From positions 2,039,844 through 2,103,843 of the forward strand of contig JBCAMK010000009.1 of NCBI GenBank assembly GCA_038503065.1: 64,000 nt of DNA, given 5' to 3'. This document shows, in pieces, positions 1 to 11,693 of this stretch. This stretch comes from Paragyromitra xinjiangensis. Taxonomy: Eukaryota; Ascomycota; Pezizomycetes; Pezizales; Discinaceae. Position numbers and translations under genes: made by a program. Every line of letters starts with the position of its first letter. The first letter of the stretch is position 1. The notes under the pieces were generated by a model. It was not told the origin of the DNA, did no database searches, and saw only the letters and a list, made by a program, of their open reading frames with translations.

Positions 1-60
1 TTAAAGATCCACTGCACTAAGCCTACTCCACCAAATTCTTTCAAGTTCATCATCGAAACA

Positions 61-499
61 ATGGCAGAGTCTGAGAGACCAATTATTACCCCGATGAGTC
101 TCACAGCCAAAAAGTTAACTAGGGTGTTTGCCTATGTGAACCGCAAAGAAACTAGAAAGATCATAATGAACAACGTGTAGGTAGCCATTAACCCCCAACT
201 AAGGAGGCAAAGATTAACACACTATCTATAGCCAATATAACTTCGCAGTGATTGACATCAATAATCGAAGGAGAGTTTTATTGTCCGAAAGCAACGACCC
301 TCTATATGGTTTCCTCACGCCTATCCACCTTGAACATGGGGTTGCTCACCCCCTTGCTCCAAGATTTTTTCGCCACAGTGAATACCTCACAGGAGATCAA
401 TGGCATACCATTGGAGCGTTTTATGAATTGGGCTGGCCTAGCTACTACACAGAGGATGAATGCAAAAAGTCCTACCGTAGAATTTTTGGGTGGAATTGA
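61..499 (+). CDS. Hypothetical small two-exon protein
   Basis: I do not recognise the family. An ATG at 61 (peptide MAESERPIITPM...) runs open for 38 codons. A GTAGGT donor at 177 and a CTATAG acceptor ending at 231 remove a 55-base intron, and the second exon (232-499) continues in phase to a stop at 497-499. Predicted length is about 127 residues. The middle and C-terminal parts contain VQYNFAVIDINN and an aromatic-rich end (GDQWHTIGAFYELGWPSYY). A second frame of the same exon is also open (252-536), so the frame choice rests on splice phase alone. Exons left of the window edge cannot be excluded. Repeat sequence begins about 450 bases downstream. Confidence 0.45.
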
Positions 500-950
500 A
501 TGGTATCTGCCCTATCCTGTTGCTATGAATGAATGAATGACACTTGCGAAAGGGATGTCTTTGCGCATGTGCCTCATACAAAGCTTCAAGTACTGGTGCA
601 ACTTTGCGTACAGTAACCGGACTTATTAAATTTCGTCAACATTATTCACATATCGTTATTGGATTTTACTAATTAGATATGAGTATCTAGGTGCTTGCCC
701 CTCAACATACGCATTTGATAGGGGGATCCGTGGGGGATCCGGATTCATGATCAGATGGCTTTATATCGAATAAAATTTCTGTTTTATTACTCTAGTGGTT
801 GATTTATCTAACTAGTCTATCACTCGCTCGGGCCAGAATCAAAACTTTCATTAGTGAGAAAGAAAAGTCGTGCCCACCGGGTGCATATTCTGCCCCACCA
901 CCTAGTGTGTCTAGGTGACGTCTGCTATCTGTTGCGTTTCCCGGACAATA

Positions 951-1411
951 GCGCATGTAGACTTAAATCTCGACCAATCATTTTTGTGTGTGGAACGCCT
1001 CTGTCTTACTATAGCCTCGCTAAAATTAGCCTCTCCCTCCTACCAAAACTTTTTACATTTGATATCTTCACTACCAATTGTTCTTGAAGATTTTCTTATT
1101 CAAATAATGCTCTCAATTTGACCTTTTGCATCAATTTGCCCCTAAGGGGGAAATATGATATGGGCTCTCCCTGCGTATATCTTATCATGCCCACAGCACC
1201 TTTTAGAACGTTCCGTTTAAATTTTGCACTTTCTACAGCTAGAGTTGGAGTTTCGTTCCGCCACAATCACTGCTTGTCCTGCCCTATAAAAAGCTAATGA
1301 GCTTTGATACTATGAACCTAGACTATTTAGCTTTTCTTGAGATTTCGCTCGTTGTGGGTGTTGGAATATCGGCCCACGGAAGGTGGCTAAGTCTAAGGTT
1401 GCACACGCTAT
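951..1411 (+). repeat. Dispersed ~460-base repeat (family J), copy 1
   Basis: This stretch matches 16616-17068 closely along its whole length in the same orientation. A worn third copy lies near 9310-9560. It shares the landmarks ACCAATCATTTTTGTGTGTG, GCCCTATAAAAAGC and GGAATATCGGCCCACGG. No long open frame is shared, so it is probably a non-coding element or part of an LTR. Ends and target duplication could not be fixed. Confidence 0.75.
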
Positions 1412-1708
1412 AACCCAGGCACTTAGTAAAACTCCGGTCAAAATTCCCCAAGTTAAAGCCCTGGCTGCTAGTCTTGAAGTTGTCGTTCGTTCGCTCTGAA
1501 TAGAGGGTTTTGGTTGAGCTGGAGGAACCAGTTATTCAATGGCGAATAAATTGACTGGTCACGTGACAAGTCAGGCTGCGAGACTGCAAGCGCTCAGCGA
1601 TTTTCGGAAAATCCCAATTTCACCTAGTTACCCTGACCAGTCAACCGGTTGCTGCTGAAGCAACGTCCAGTAGGCAACAACAACCCCAATCCATCCTCTA
1701 TTTCGGTA

Positions 1709-1944
1709 CTTCGGGGATGGGGATAAGTCTGTCGGCAGGTGGCAATGCAGTCATTTGTTTGGGGGATTCGAGGTTGCCCAAGTTTTTCGGTTCTATCAAC
1801 TAAACTAGGTCAATGTTTTGTATATGGTGTTCCCCATTCACTACGCATTTTATCGGGTTTCTCAAGGTGTTGGGGAAGGGGAAGAAAAATCAAAATCTTC
1901 TGCCTGCACCGCCACCTAGTGATAGACTTACCCCACACCCATAG
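1709..1944. mobile_element. TIR element with TA target site (family I)
   Basis: The left end reads TA then CTTCGGGGATGGGGATAAGT. The right end carries the inverted counterpart (AGACTTACCCCACACCCATAG) followed by TA. The subterminal GGCAGGTGGC / GCCGCCACCT pair is shared with the copies at 5681, 55595, 56098 and 62430. It is about 236 bases long with no coding capacity, which is typical of a MITE mobilised by a TA-targeting transposase. Confidence 0.65.
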
Positions 1945-2097
1945 TACGTCATAGTACTTTACTAACATTATGACATTAAGGCTCAAAGTACTAAGCTCTG
2001 CTTGCAAAGATCTTCCTAGGTAATATTTGTACATGGATAGATACATACCGGTACCTAGATTGATACTAGGCTCGTTCCCACCCTCTACTACCCAAGG

Positions 2098-2280
2098 CTA
2101 CTGCGCACTGTAGGGGCTAGTGTCATAACCTCTCCAAGTTAGGCCAATTGCTTTTTCGGGGTCAATTTGTGCTTTTGAGTTCTCGGGCATCTCCCAGGGT
2201 GCATTTTCTCTAGGCCCCAAAAGAATAAAACGCATGTACGGGGTGTTCACTGCAGGAACAAAGCCCGAATCCTCTTCCAT
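2098..2280 (-). CDS. Short open frame, possible exon
   Basis: A 60-codon frame starts with a real ATG at 2280 and ends at a stop near 2098. It has protein-like composition (VNTPYMRFILLGPRENAPWE and GLTWRGYDTSPYSAQ). No domain is recognised, and no convincing splice partner was found. It may be a remnant or chance frame. Confidence 0.2.
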   Translation of the reverse strand: MEEDSGFVPAVNTPYMRFILLGPRENAPWEMPENSKAQIDPEKAIGLTWRGYDTSPYSAQ

Positions 2281-2531
2281 TGGTTAACCGGAGTAGGTTT
2301 GTGAGGCGATTACATTAAAAAAAAAAAAAACACCTTCGGGCACCAAAATAACCCCGAGCTTTCTCGAGCTTAGCCCGGCTGTTTTATTACTCGAGACCTA
2401 CGGCACGCAGCAAGCTACGTAATATGGGGCTAGGCACAAGACTAAATAAATATATAAAATAAAGCAATTGCAGTCAATGATATTGGTTCCAAACAAGTGA
2501 TCCCCAAATATTCAACGCCCTGCAGGCCTAG

Positions 2532-2837
2532 GCATATTGTGTAAACCCATTCTACAGAGCAAGCTGCCGCCGTAATGCTCTGGCTGGGAGAGAGTATGCA
2601 CACCGGAAAGCAGTCCACCACACCTTTTGCAACAGGAGGAATCGGCCTCCTCTAGAGTGCGGGATTTGTAGAAGCCATGCCTTCAGAAGGCACCGGGATG
2701 CAGCAGCAACCCAACTGAAGGGTAATATTCTATCCAACCGCTCTAACCCGCAGGTGGCTGGGGCGGCCTTTCCCTTTTTGCTGATATTTCTCCGCACGTG
2801 TACCAATTCTCGGAATCGCTTGCAAGAATTGCTGTAG
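2532..2837 (+). CDS. Open exon-like stretch with Cys/His spacing
   Basis: Directly after a CCTAG acceptor-like site at 2531, one frame stays open for 101 codons to TAG at 2835. It contains the cluster ECGICRSHAFRRHRD, which recalls a small zinc-binding module, and several basic residues. There is no ATG start, so it would have to be an internal or terminal exon. The opposite strand is also open here (2552-2869), so coding is not proven. Confidence 0.2.
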   Translation, partial: AYCVNPFYRASCRRNALAGREYAHRKAVHHTFCNRRNRPPLECGICRSHAFRRHRDAAATQLKGNILSNRSNPQVAGAAFPFLLIFLRTCTNSRNRLQELL

Positions 2838-3244
2838 GCCCTTTTCTGAAGGCTTGAGATGTGTCTCAAAAATAAGATGGATGATTTCTGTGACTATATA
2901 GTATATGAATCATCACGGGTATATACATGTACTCCAGCCCAGCCAGCTCTGGTCCGATTTTGAATGGGTTAATATTCCCGGGTTACGTTCGGCTGCAGTT
3001 ATTCTTAGTCTTGGGGAAGCATTCTTCTCCTGACTCTATCTCATTCTATCACATGGTAGCCATGCAAATACCCACTTTAAAGTCGGGCTTTACTTACAAG
3101 CAATTTCCGGAGCCTCCTTGGTGGTGCCTACGGAGATAACAATAAATCAGCACTATATCAGAAAACAAATTGATTCTACTAGAAAATTTTAAATCTTCAA
3201 CTCCTATTGCCCTACACAATCCAGATTCTCATCATCACACCAAT

Positions 3245-4406
3245 ATGAACTCCACCCGAATAATTAAGCTGGAGGGAAACTCCACAGAACCAATCACCAA
3301 CTTCGACAAGGGATCTAACACCCATCCTAAGAAGTTTCGAGAGTATGTTGTGATCGGGGACAAAGATAAAGACGGCGGCTTGGATGGCTTAAAACCCATA
3401 AAGCATAAATTTGAACCCATGAATGCCGTTGCCAATTCACCCCACGAGGCTCCCCTCGGTTATATCAACAGAAGTAAGGAAGAAATTGAAGCCTCGGCGG
3501 AACTGAATAATGCGGAAATCGAATTCCAGGACCTCCGGTTCACCTTACATGACTCCTCAAAGGCAATGGAGGGATTGAATCGAAGAGCCCAGTCCACTAT
3601 AGCACTTCAATCTAATCTTCACAACTTGCTACGAGTTCATGTCACTCAAAGCAGTTGTAACCAGCTCCTCCATACAGCCATTCCAACCGCAGGTTCCGAA
3701 CACGTTAACCCATCTATCATCACTGCCCTTCAGGATATCAGAAACGACGCACTTGATTTGTTAGATAGATCTAAAACCTTCCACGGTTTGCTCATTCTGC
3801 TTCAAGAGGCTCACCTCAGGCATCAGTCTCAGCTCGATGGCTTTCTTCAGAGCCTTAGTGCGTTCATTGATAGTAGACCACTATTCTCTCACAAAGCACT
3901 CAGAGTGGCTCGTCTCTCCAACACCAGCAAAAGGAATCCGGAAGTCGTTAAGGATCTCACTAGGACAGCCATGGAGAAGCGGAATAGGGAGATTAAGGCA
4001 GCATTGGTGGTTCAAGAAAGCATATTATTTGGGCTAGCTGGAAAACAAGCAGCAACTCGCAAGCGCAAACCTGAGATACGAAACCAGGAGACTATTCGAG
4101 AACGTAATAAGGTGGTTGGTAATTTTCAAGATCCCTCGATGAGAGTCGAGGTCTTATTCCGGGATCAAAAGATTGGTGTGGAAGTCGAGTTGGAAACCCG
4201 TGAGAGTGTAGCTTCGAAGGAAAGTACCCTAGAACTTCAAGGTATGTATGTTGTCATAATATATGAATGGCATGGCTAATATAGAACCAGATCCATTTGC
4301 ACACACCTGTACTGAAAAGTCAAGAGGTGGAGCTACGACAGCACTGGCCGGTGGTCCTCAGGGTAAGGGTGGGGTTGAAATTGAGGTGAAATTGCGAAAA
4401 GTATGA
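3245..4406 (+). CDS. Hypothetical helical protein, two exons
   Basis: The family is not recognised. The first ATG in the open frame is at 3245 (MNSTRIIKLEGNS). Exon 1 ends at 4241, a GTATGT donor opens a 43-base intron with a GGCTAAT branch motif, and the ATATAG acceptor ends at 4284. Exon 2 (4285-4406) closes with EIEVKLRKV and TGA. A second in-phase acceptor 6 bases on (ACCAG, ending 4290) could give a protein two residues shorter. The product is about 372 residues: a charged N-terminus, a long predicted-helical middle (residues ~85-250, rich in Leu, His and Gln, like a coiled coil or helical bundle), and a basic tract TRKRKPEIRNQ near 270 that could be a nuclear signal. Repeat-rich DNA lies on both sides. 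Confidence 0.6.
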
Positions 4407-5680
4407 TACTAGCTTGTGGTAGCTTGATTGGTCTTGTACTCATAATATTGAACGTGTGCGATGTGGTTCAACATTTTGTATGTCTTTCTAGTATTTATCT
4501 ATGATTTGGGGGGGGGGAGGGGGGGCAGGTAATCGTCACCAAATTTCAGCGCCTTATCCCTCCGATTGTAACACAATTCGTACCACTAGTGGTGCAAATT
4601 CTTAACCTCTCTTATGTGCTTTTCTTCAACAACAACAACCATGTTTAAAAATACAGAAAAATCATAAAAGTATCACTAGATCTTGGGGAGCAGATCTGTA
4701 CCATGGGCTTCTTAGGGCTATGGTGGTCCCAAATTCATAGAGTATTTATTAGAAAATTAGCGAAATATACACCCAAATCTCGCTAAAAGTGAAAAGTCCT
4801 AGCCTTTCTAGAGCATATTATCCTGTACCTAGAGTCTGTATTATAAAAATAACTATGGAATTAGATGATTTCTAATAATCCCTAATTTATTTGGATTTTT
4901 GTGGCTGTGCCAAAAAATATTCTAGGTAGAAAAATGCTCATTTTATCTCTTGGGGAAACCCTGTTGTCATGTTCTGAGATATTTTTTGTGGTGTAGATTT
5001 CATCATACTGTAATTTTTCCACCATTTTAAACCACCTTTGACTTAGCACTCCTCAACAGGAAATAATTGAATTGGGATACAGAAAAATTGTAAATTTTCT
5101 TGGGCTTCTATCCATGGTTCCTCCAACAAAGCTTGTGGACCATAGGGGGGCTGTTGCTGCGCTGTTGCTCTTGGCGCAATTCTGACAGAAAACTTGCGCC
5201 ACTTTGCACCACGTTTCTACAATCCATAGGATATAAAACAGAGAAAACATGATGCAGTCTTGTGCCCAGCCCCTATTTGCGCAGCATACTGTGTACCATA
5301 GGGTCTAGGGCAGTAAAATGCTTGGGGCTTGTCCGAAGACTCCAAATTCCACTAGAGACTCTCGAGATTTTTTTCCCCGAAGGTACAAGTAATTGTATGG
5401 GACTTCTTAACAAATCCAAGTACATCAGTAAAACTGGGTGTACTAGGCTCGGATTTTTTGAGCGAACGCCGGGCACAGCAAGAGGATATATCACGACGGG
5501 GTGGGCAGATGTGCCTGCTGGAGCCCCCATAGGATCCGAGCCTGCTAAGCCTAACGAATACGAATATTCACCTCCAAGTGCAAATACGAAACTAGTCATG
5601 TCACGCTCAGGTCACGCCTATTAGGGCACTCGTAACTCGTTCAATTCATTCTATTTCTACCGGGTCGTGCTTCTTGTGTA
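4407..5680. other. Gene-free A/T-rich spacer
   Basis: No supported gene is visible. The stretch holds a G-run at about 4510-4527, several inverted A/T-rich patches, and overlapping short frames on both strands at 5262-5624 that lack splice or domain support. Confidence 0.5.
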
Positions 5681-5917
5681 CTACGTGTGCAGGGGAAAGT
5701 TTGTCACCAGGTGGCGGTGCTAGCGCCGGTTCTTCCCTTCACCCTTAACACTCTGGGGCTCTTCTTTCGTGAAGTAACCCTTAATTTTCTTTATCTTTGA
5801 AGCCTCTCTACTCTCTGTAAGGTTACTGTAAATTTTTACGCCTTGAGTTGAGTTGGCGGTCAAGTTTCGCACTGCCAGCACGGCCACCTGGTGACAGACT
5901 TTTCCCCACCCCCGAAG
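5681..5917. mobile_element. TIR element with TA target site (family I)
   Basis: The element is flanked by TA at 5679-5680 and 5918-5919. The left arm (CTACGTGTGCAGGGGAAAGT then GTCACCAGGTGGCGGTGC) is inverted at the right (GGCCACCTGGTGACAGAC, TTTTCCCCACCCCCGAAG). The core is the reverse-oriented equivalent of the element at 56098-56316. It is non-coding. Confidence 0.8.
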
Positions 5918-6902
5918 TACATGGAAACCCCCGCCTCCGAACCAACCGCTTGCCCACCTCCGGATCGACTCCCCAACAGTCTCCCAAGCAAACTCCAAAT
6001 CAACTGCTCGCTTGCCTTCGAGTCGACAACTGAATCAACTTCTGGGTTGACTCCATAGCACAGCATATTAACACAGTTGATTGATGGATATGGAGTGGGT
6101 CCCTGGGGAAGTGCATAGAACGGGAAATGCCGCCGTCGGTGGTGTTGCCCGCCATCTCCACATCCCGACAAAGAATGGGGTGCCCGCATGAGGGTTCCTG
6201 CATAAGCAAGTATCAAATTGGTGATAACCAATCGCTTCCCAGATACAAGTAGGTATTTTTATTTAAGTATTTCGATCCTACCCGCTCAATACTACCGAGA
6301 TATTACAGTATTAGTCTCACAACCTGACTTGTCATGTGACTGGTTAGTTTGTTCGCAATTGATTGATAGGTCCTGTGAGAGGACTCAACAAAAACCCCCT
6401 ATTTAGAGCAAACGAACGTCGATCGCAAGACTAACCGCAGGTTTTTTTTTTCTTCTTCTAACAGTTGTGATATCAGGTTGCTGTGCATGGTTTTCGGCAA
6501 CTGGCTGCACCAGCAGACAAAGGATGGAAACAATTTCCGAGCCAGTTGTTTGTTTTCTCCACCACATCTAACTTGGGTAATGGTGGTATAGGACTGTGCC
6601 CGCCCTAGGCATGCTTAACCGATTTTGGCTTGTGCTTGAGACAAACTGATCTGGCAAGTTGGGGAACACCAGAAGCCGCCATCAACAAGAAATCTCATGA
6701 TTTAATCCCTTTTTATTCTCTGCGAGCTTAATTCTTGCAACACCACAGGATATAGTAATAATTGAACTAAACACTTACCACTCACTAACTCAGTTGCTAA
6801 GAGCACAGAGGTCTGTGGACTCCCTTCCAACTTCCACACGAGATAAAATGAGAAAGGGTACATCATGATGGCTAACGATCATTGAACCAGGTAGTTCTCA
6901 AT

Positions 6903-7430
6903 ATGAAGCTTCGCTCCCGGGAATGTCCTATCTCTATACCTGTTCCTACGAGGGCACAACTGGCTCAGCGGGCACGCCGATTTATGGAAAGAGAGTCCAG
7001 AGATGCCAAAACTGCCATTCTCTTAAGAAAGAGACAAGAGCACAGAAGGGCCCTTCCATGGGAAATTATTACTTCGAGTAATAGCAGGGATGAGAGAAAG
7101 AGAAAGCCCGCTCATGAAGAGCAATCACCCCCTAACAGGACGCAGAGACCCCTCCCTCAACACGTTGAACAACTTGAAGACTGCTCTGCTGCCGAAACTA
7201 CTAGGATTTTCAAGTGGGATGGAACCTCCAACTTAAAGCTGCATTCACTTCAGGGAGAGGACCTACTTTTGCTTGATAGGACGGGATTTGTGGATAAGTT
7301 CATGGCTGTCGGGAGTGAAAAAGTTAAACCTAGAGTCATGATCATGGCCCGGGATGATATCAGGAAGAGATGGAGGGCTGTTAAGGTACCCTCCTACGGC
7401 TCGCAGAGTCAGGCGATGCGACAAGACTAA
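6903..7430 (+). CDS. Hypothetical basic protein
   Basis: The first ATG is at 6903 (MKLRSRECPIS). The frame runs about 175 codons to TAA at 7430. The first half is highly basic and probably disordered (RARRFMERESRDAKTA, RDERKRKPAHEEQ). The second half looks folded (IFKWDGTSNLKLHSL, then DLLLLDRTGFVDKFMAVGSE and MIMARDDIRKRWRAVK). No family is recognised. A possible GTACCC donor after RAVK (near 7386) could splice to TACACCCCTCG near 7504 and change the C-terminus; I cannot choose between the two ends. The next 4 kb hold only repeats. Confidence 0.45.
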   Translation: MKLRSRECPISIPVPTRAQLAQRARRFMERESRDAKTAILLRKRQEHRRALPWEIITSSNSRDERKRKPAHEEQSPPNRTQRPLPQHVEQLEDCSAAETTRIFKWDGTSNLKLHSLQGEDLLLLDRTGFVDKFMAVGSEKVKPRVMIMARDDIRKRWRAVKVPSYGSQSQAMRQD

Positions 7431-7659
7431 GGAGTCGATCTGGCAATTGCTGAAGGGGAATCGTGCCGTTGTCTGTAAACCTGAGCCTGTATGTAGCTAT
7501 AGTACACCCCTCGATTAATCAAGTCTCCCGATTTCTATTTCACAACATCATAGCAGTGATCGTAGGAGATATCAGTAGTATTCAGCTCCCTAATACAAGC
7601 TTCGCTATATGCCTCCAATGTTTCAGCTGTTCCGTAGGCTCTTGCTTATTTGTCAGTGT

Positions 7660-7795
7660 GAGCGAGCATGTAGGGCGCCCTGCCAGTTTGACACGGCGAT
7701 CTGATATTCGCTGCCTTCACAGTACTGTGAGGAGACTACGTTGACACGGGCTTCTACGTCCTATAGCGAGGCATATAGGTGGATATATGGAGGTA
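7660..7795 (+). repeat. Family A repeat fragment
   Basis: It contains the diagnostic stretch GATCTGATATTCGCTGCC and the GTCCTATAGCGAGGCA landmark shared with 8692, 13153, 14140 (inverted) and 42130. Only the first part of the element is present. Confidence 0.6.
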
Positions 7796-8691
7796 GGAAG
7801 GGTGAGGAAAACAAAACTAGCCTACAAAATAAAGCAGAGTGTGAGGGAAGTCTGTGGATCCGGAGGATGTTCAAGAGCTTGTGGGATCAATCACATCTCG
7901 CGGGAAAAGATTTCTGGTATCAAAAACATCGTGCTTCTAGCTGAAGAAGGGGTTTCAGTGGAAGGAAAACATCGATAATGAGGATTTATTTTATTCGGAT
8001 GATGAATAGTCTCTCTTTCTGTTACCATATAGCTACGTCAATTTAGGCTTTGTGACTGAGTAGCGTTTTCACTTAGCATAGAAATGAGTTTCGCCTCTAC
8101 CATAAACTTGACAGTCTAAATGAATATCCGTAAGCTAAGCTGTAGCGGAAATGTGTTTCTTGCCCACTGGTCTCTCGTAAGCTGTGTGATTGGGCGACAG
8201 CTGTGTGGCATGCCATTGGGGAATGTTTTTTCTCAGATCTAGCATGTTCTTTTGGCGAGTACCAGCTTGCAAATTAAGGTTTCTCGGTGATGTGGTGAGG
8301 AGAATAGTAGACTAAAGCGCTGGTTGAGGTATAAATCATAGGTATATGTCAGTAAAGTTACCAAACTAACGCTTAGGGTTTACATAAGTGGGAATTACGG
8401 GTAATGGTGTAAGAAAAGCCGTTGTGGGTGACAATATGAGGGGGGGCGTAGACAAAATTGTAGACGGGGGAAGTCCTTTGTAATATTATACGTAAATTCG
8501 CAGGAAGTAACATTATAAGAAATAGCATAAGCAAAGTTGTAGGTGGTTGAGGGAAGTTATGTGTAATATTGTAAAGTCATAGGGAGTGGTCACGGCGTTG
8601 GAAGGAATAGTGTAGGCAAAGTTGCAGCTGGGATGGGGGAAATATTAATCGCTTGCAATATTGTACGCAAAATCGTTACAGGAGACACTGT

Positions 8692-9005
8692 GGGCGAGTG
8701 CGTAGGAGGCTCTGCCAGTTTGACGCAGAGATCTGATATTCAGTGCCTCCGCGCTGCAAGAAAGATACTGCGTCGACGCAGACTCCGGTGTCCTATAGCA
8801 AGGCACATATATGCGAATATTAGGCGTGGAGTCGAGCGAATAGGAAGGGTATATTCTAACGGATTAGGCAAGGCAAAACTCCCGCCGCAAAGGAATACGG
8901 TACAGATAGATAGATGGGAAAGAGAATAGTAGATAAGGCTCGACAGGCAATGCTGAAGAGTAACAGATCGCTAAGAATATACGAAATCCCCGGCTGTCAG
9001 TACCT
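8692..9005 (+). repeat. Family A repeat, most complete copy
   Basis: This ~315-base copy runs from GGGCGAGTGCGTAGGAGGC through GATCTGATATTCAGTGCC, CCTATAGCAAGGCACATA and ACAGATAGATAGATGGGAA to GGCTGTCAGTACCTCC. It serves as the uninterrupted reference for the copy at 42130-42700, which carries an insertion. No coding frame is conserved among copies. Confidence 0.7.
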
Positions 9006-9309
9006 CCAACCCTTTCGTGCACGTGACCCCGCACGTGACTGCCCATCGCTCCCTTCAACCCCCGGCGCGCCCCACCACAACGCTACGGGAAATAGTGTAG
9101 GAAAGGTTGAATAGGAGAGGGGATGTCACCCGTAACACCGCAAGTAAAGTTGTAGGAAGTAGTTTTATGTGCAATAGTGTAATCAAAGTCGTTGGGAAAT
9201 ACATATGGTGATTGTAAGCTTGAACTCGGACCAATCAAATCAAAAGTCCCCCCAAATCAAAACCCTCCTAGAAATACACTCTATAGCCCTATAGATGCTT
9301 AAACCGGAA

Positions 9310-9560
9310 GCCAGATATGGGGGTAATGTCACTGCGTATATTTAGCCACACCTTTAGCATCCCTTGGAACGTTCCATTCCATGCATTTCACCACCAAAAG
9401 TGAGTTTTTTATTCTGCCACAACCACCTGCTGCCATACCTTGCAAAAAGATATAGAGCATGAATAATATCATGTGAAGTCATATACCTTTTTGTTAACAA
9501 CTCCATCGGCTGTGAGCGGTGGAATAACGGCTCAAAAAGGTGGTCCGGGTTTAGGGCGAC
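9310..9560 (+). repeat. Family J repeat, diverged copy
   Basis: Shared blocks with 951-1411 include CTGCGTATAT..TAGC..CACC, GGAACGTTCC, and TTCTGCCACAACCAC..CTGCC, in the same order. It is much more diverged than the other two copies. Confidence 0.4.
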
Positions 9561-9789
9561 ACCCACCATATCTGGATAGAAAATAGTGAGGAAAGGAGTT
9601 TGGAAATGTATCATCAATGCGAATAGTCGTTAGGAATGTCAGAAAAGGAGCCGTAAATGGATCAGGTAATTCATTCACAACTAACGCCCCCAGTTAATGC
9701 ATCAATTTGAGCTTTTTTTCCAATTTATTTGTATGGACAATGTATCAATTGATGCGTTTCTATACCTTGCAGAGCTTCTGACATTGGTT

Positions 9790-10020
9790 GTTGGAGATAG
9801 CTTCTTAATGATTCGCCCGGGCCAAAAAGGCCCATATAAAAAACATAACCCGGGCTAAAAACTACAAGAGCCCGGCCCAGCCCGAGCAATAGAAGCTGAC
9901 CCAGCCTAGCCCAGCCCAGCCCGTTTTGGCCCGGGCAAGCCTGTGTATGGCCTATTAGAAGCGCTGGATAGGCCGGGCTGGAGGTTCTGCGGGCTGGCCC
10001 ATTAGAAAGCTTATCCCAAT
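9790..10020. repeat. GGGCC/GGGCTGGGC-rich repeat
   Basis: Runs of GCCCGGGC, CCCAGCCCAGCCC and GGCCCATTAGAAA recur, inverted or direct, at 18520-18650, 47480-47800 and 48000-48110. They look like a dispersed element with a simple G/C-rich body. No gene is seen in it. Confidence 0.5.
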
Positions 10021-10238
10021 CCCTTGTGAAAAAGTCGCCCACCCCCAATAACCGCACACTCAACCCCTCCAAAAAAATAAACAAGGCAAAATACCCACCA
10101 CTAAAGAACAAGATAGAGGGGACAACCCCTAAGCAAGACTCAAGGCGGTTATTATAGCACGTCACTATGTTGATCAAGTCATTTATGGGAGATTTCAAAC
10201 TGTTGATGCTGCTTCTCGCCATATTTGCCCCATATCCA

Positions 10239-11035
10239 TCAGCAAAAAGGGATGCGCGTTTGGGTGTGATGCGCAAGCGCTCAGGTGAGCTTCCGAAACT
10301 CAACACGCTTGCTTGCGTCTAGCTACGCCTAGCTGCGTTCGTACATCCAGTACTCCCATACAATCCCTCTATTGCTCGCTCCAGCACGTCCATACGCCCA
10401 CATACGCCCACATACACCCACATACACCCACACCCACATGCTTCCGTACACCCACGCACCTACATGCGCCCTTACACCCATCTACTTTCTCCAGGCCGCA
10501 AAATTCAGCGAAGTTAAAACCCCAACCCTCGTTTACCCCGACTCTCCTAGTCATCATGACCTCACACATGCCCCCCACCAGCAATTCTGCCTCCCCACTC
10601 CATGACTCCTGCCCATTAGCCACCTGCGCTAACATGCTGTGATATAGAGTTGACTCGGCAGTCAATTTGGTAGTCGATTCGAAAGCAGGCAAGCAGTCAA
10701 CTGGAGGCAGTTAAGCAGTCAATTCCGAGGTAGGCAGGCAGTCGATTCCGAGGCAGCCGGATCAGCAGCGGAAGCAAAGTCACGGGCGGATTTGCACTCT
10801 ACATGTACATAGAGCAGAATAGACTATTGGTGCCATACAAAGCAGCGTGACAAGCAGTGTGACATTGTACGCCCAAAATGCCTAAGGGAGGTTGTACGTC
10901 CAGTATATCAGGCTCAGATTTTCCAAGCCTGCACCTGAGCGTGGACTCGGACAAGGTTACATAGACCTACGTCCAGTGCGCCCACACCTACGCCATACTA
11001 GACAATGCACCTAATGCGGTGCCTAAAAAAAATTG
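10239..11035 (+). mobile_element. Family G (hAT-like) element, partial copy
   Basis: It begins with CAGCAAAAAGGGATGCGCG, matching the end of the 57579-58122 element. Inside are a CACATACGCC minisatellite (about 10385-10480) and an array of GCAGTCAATT/GCAGTCGATT motifs (10640-10760). It ends with GTGCCTAAAAAAAATTG, as in the intact copy, but the far terminus is missing. The short overlapping frames here are repeat artefacts. Confidence 0.5.
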
Positions 11036-11693
11036 AAAAGGTTTTCTCGTAAAACCTGGACTGGTGGAGCGCAATTACCAAAGTCCAACCCAGCCCAACT
11101 TTTTAGAGTTGGGCATAAGTCGGACAGTTTTCCCGAGGACCTGGGTTCAAACGAAGGGAGAAACTTCTTTATTCAAGTTCCTGTTAACTGCCTGGGTCCG
11201 AAAAAGCGGCTACATACATGTAGTATATGTGCTAGTGAACGTTCGGGCCCATATGAGTAAGTTTTCATGCAGTCGCTAGTGTTCACTGCACGGGATTCTG
11301 ATTCATTCACAACGGCAGAGCACAGCCTGCCTACAATATCCAAGTTTGTATTTGAAGTCATATGAAGACATACACAAACTTATGTGTGAATCGGCAACAT
11401 AGAAAGTCCTAAGTACAGCAGAAGCTTGAGTGGGAATTGGATGAGCCCGACTTAGAGGAAATAAAAATACGAGGTAGTATAACAGATTTTAGTAAACTCA
11501 GGCTTAAACAGTTACACTGGCTCAACTTCATATGAATACATCTTTGAAATCGGATACACATTTGAAACGAATAAAAGCATTGCCAGTGACTTGAATGTTT
11601 GCAACTGTAAAGGATATCCTGGCCCACACCACAAACACGGCATACCAGTGTCAAGGATATGCCACTGGTAGTGTACTAGTTGATCAAGCTCTC

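Noticed and set aside
252..536. Alternative frame for the second exon of the first gene
   Set aside because: It looks protein-like but is preceded in phase by TGA at the only nearby acceptor, and does not join the 61-176 exon. I keep some doubt.
9725..10306. 193-codon minus-strand frame
   Set aside because: It crosses the GGGCTGGGC repeat and a degraded family B copy; the sequence is low complexity with no start context or homologue.
11024..11180. Possible tRNA-derived SINE with GGACCTGGGTTCAAACG
   Set aside because: The B-box-like word is there, but I could not fold a tRNA or find a matching A box at the right distance.
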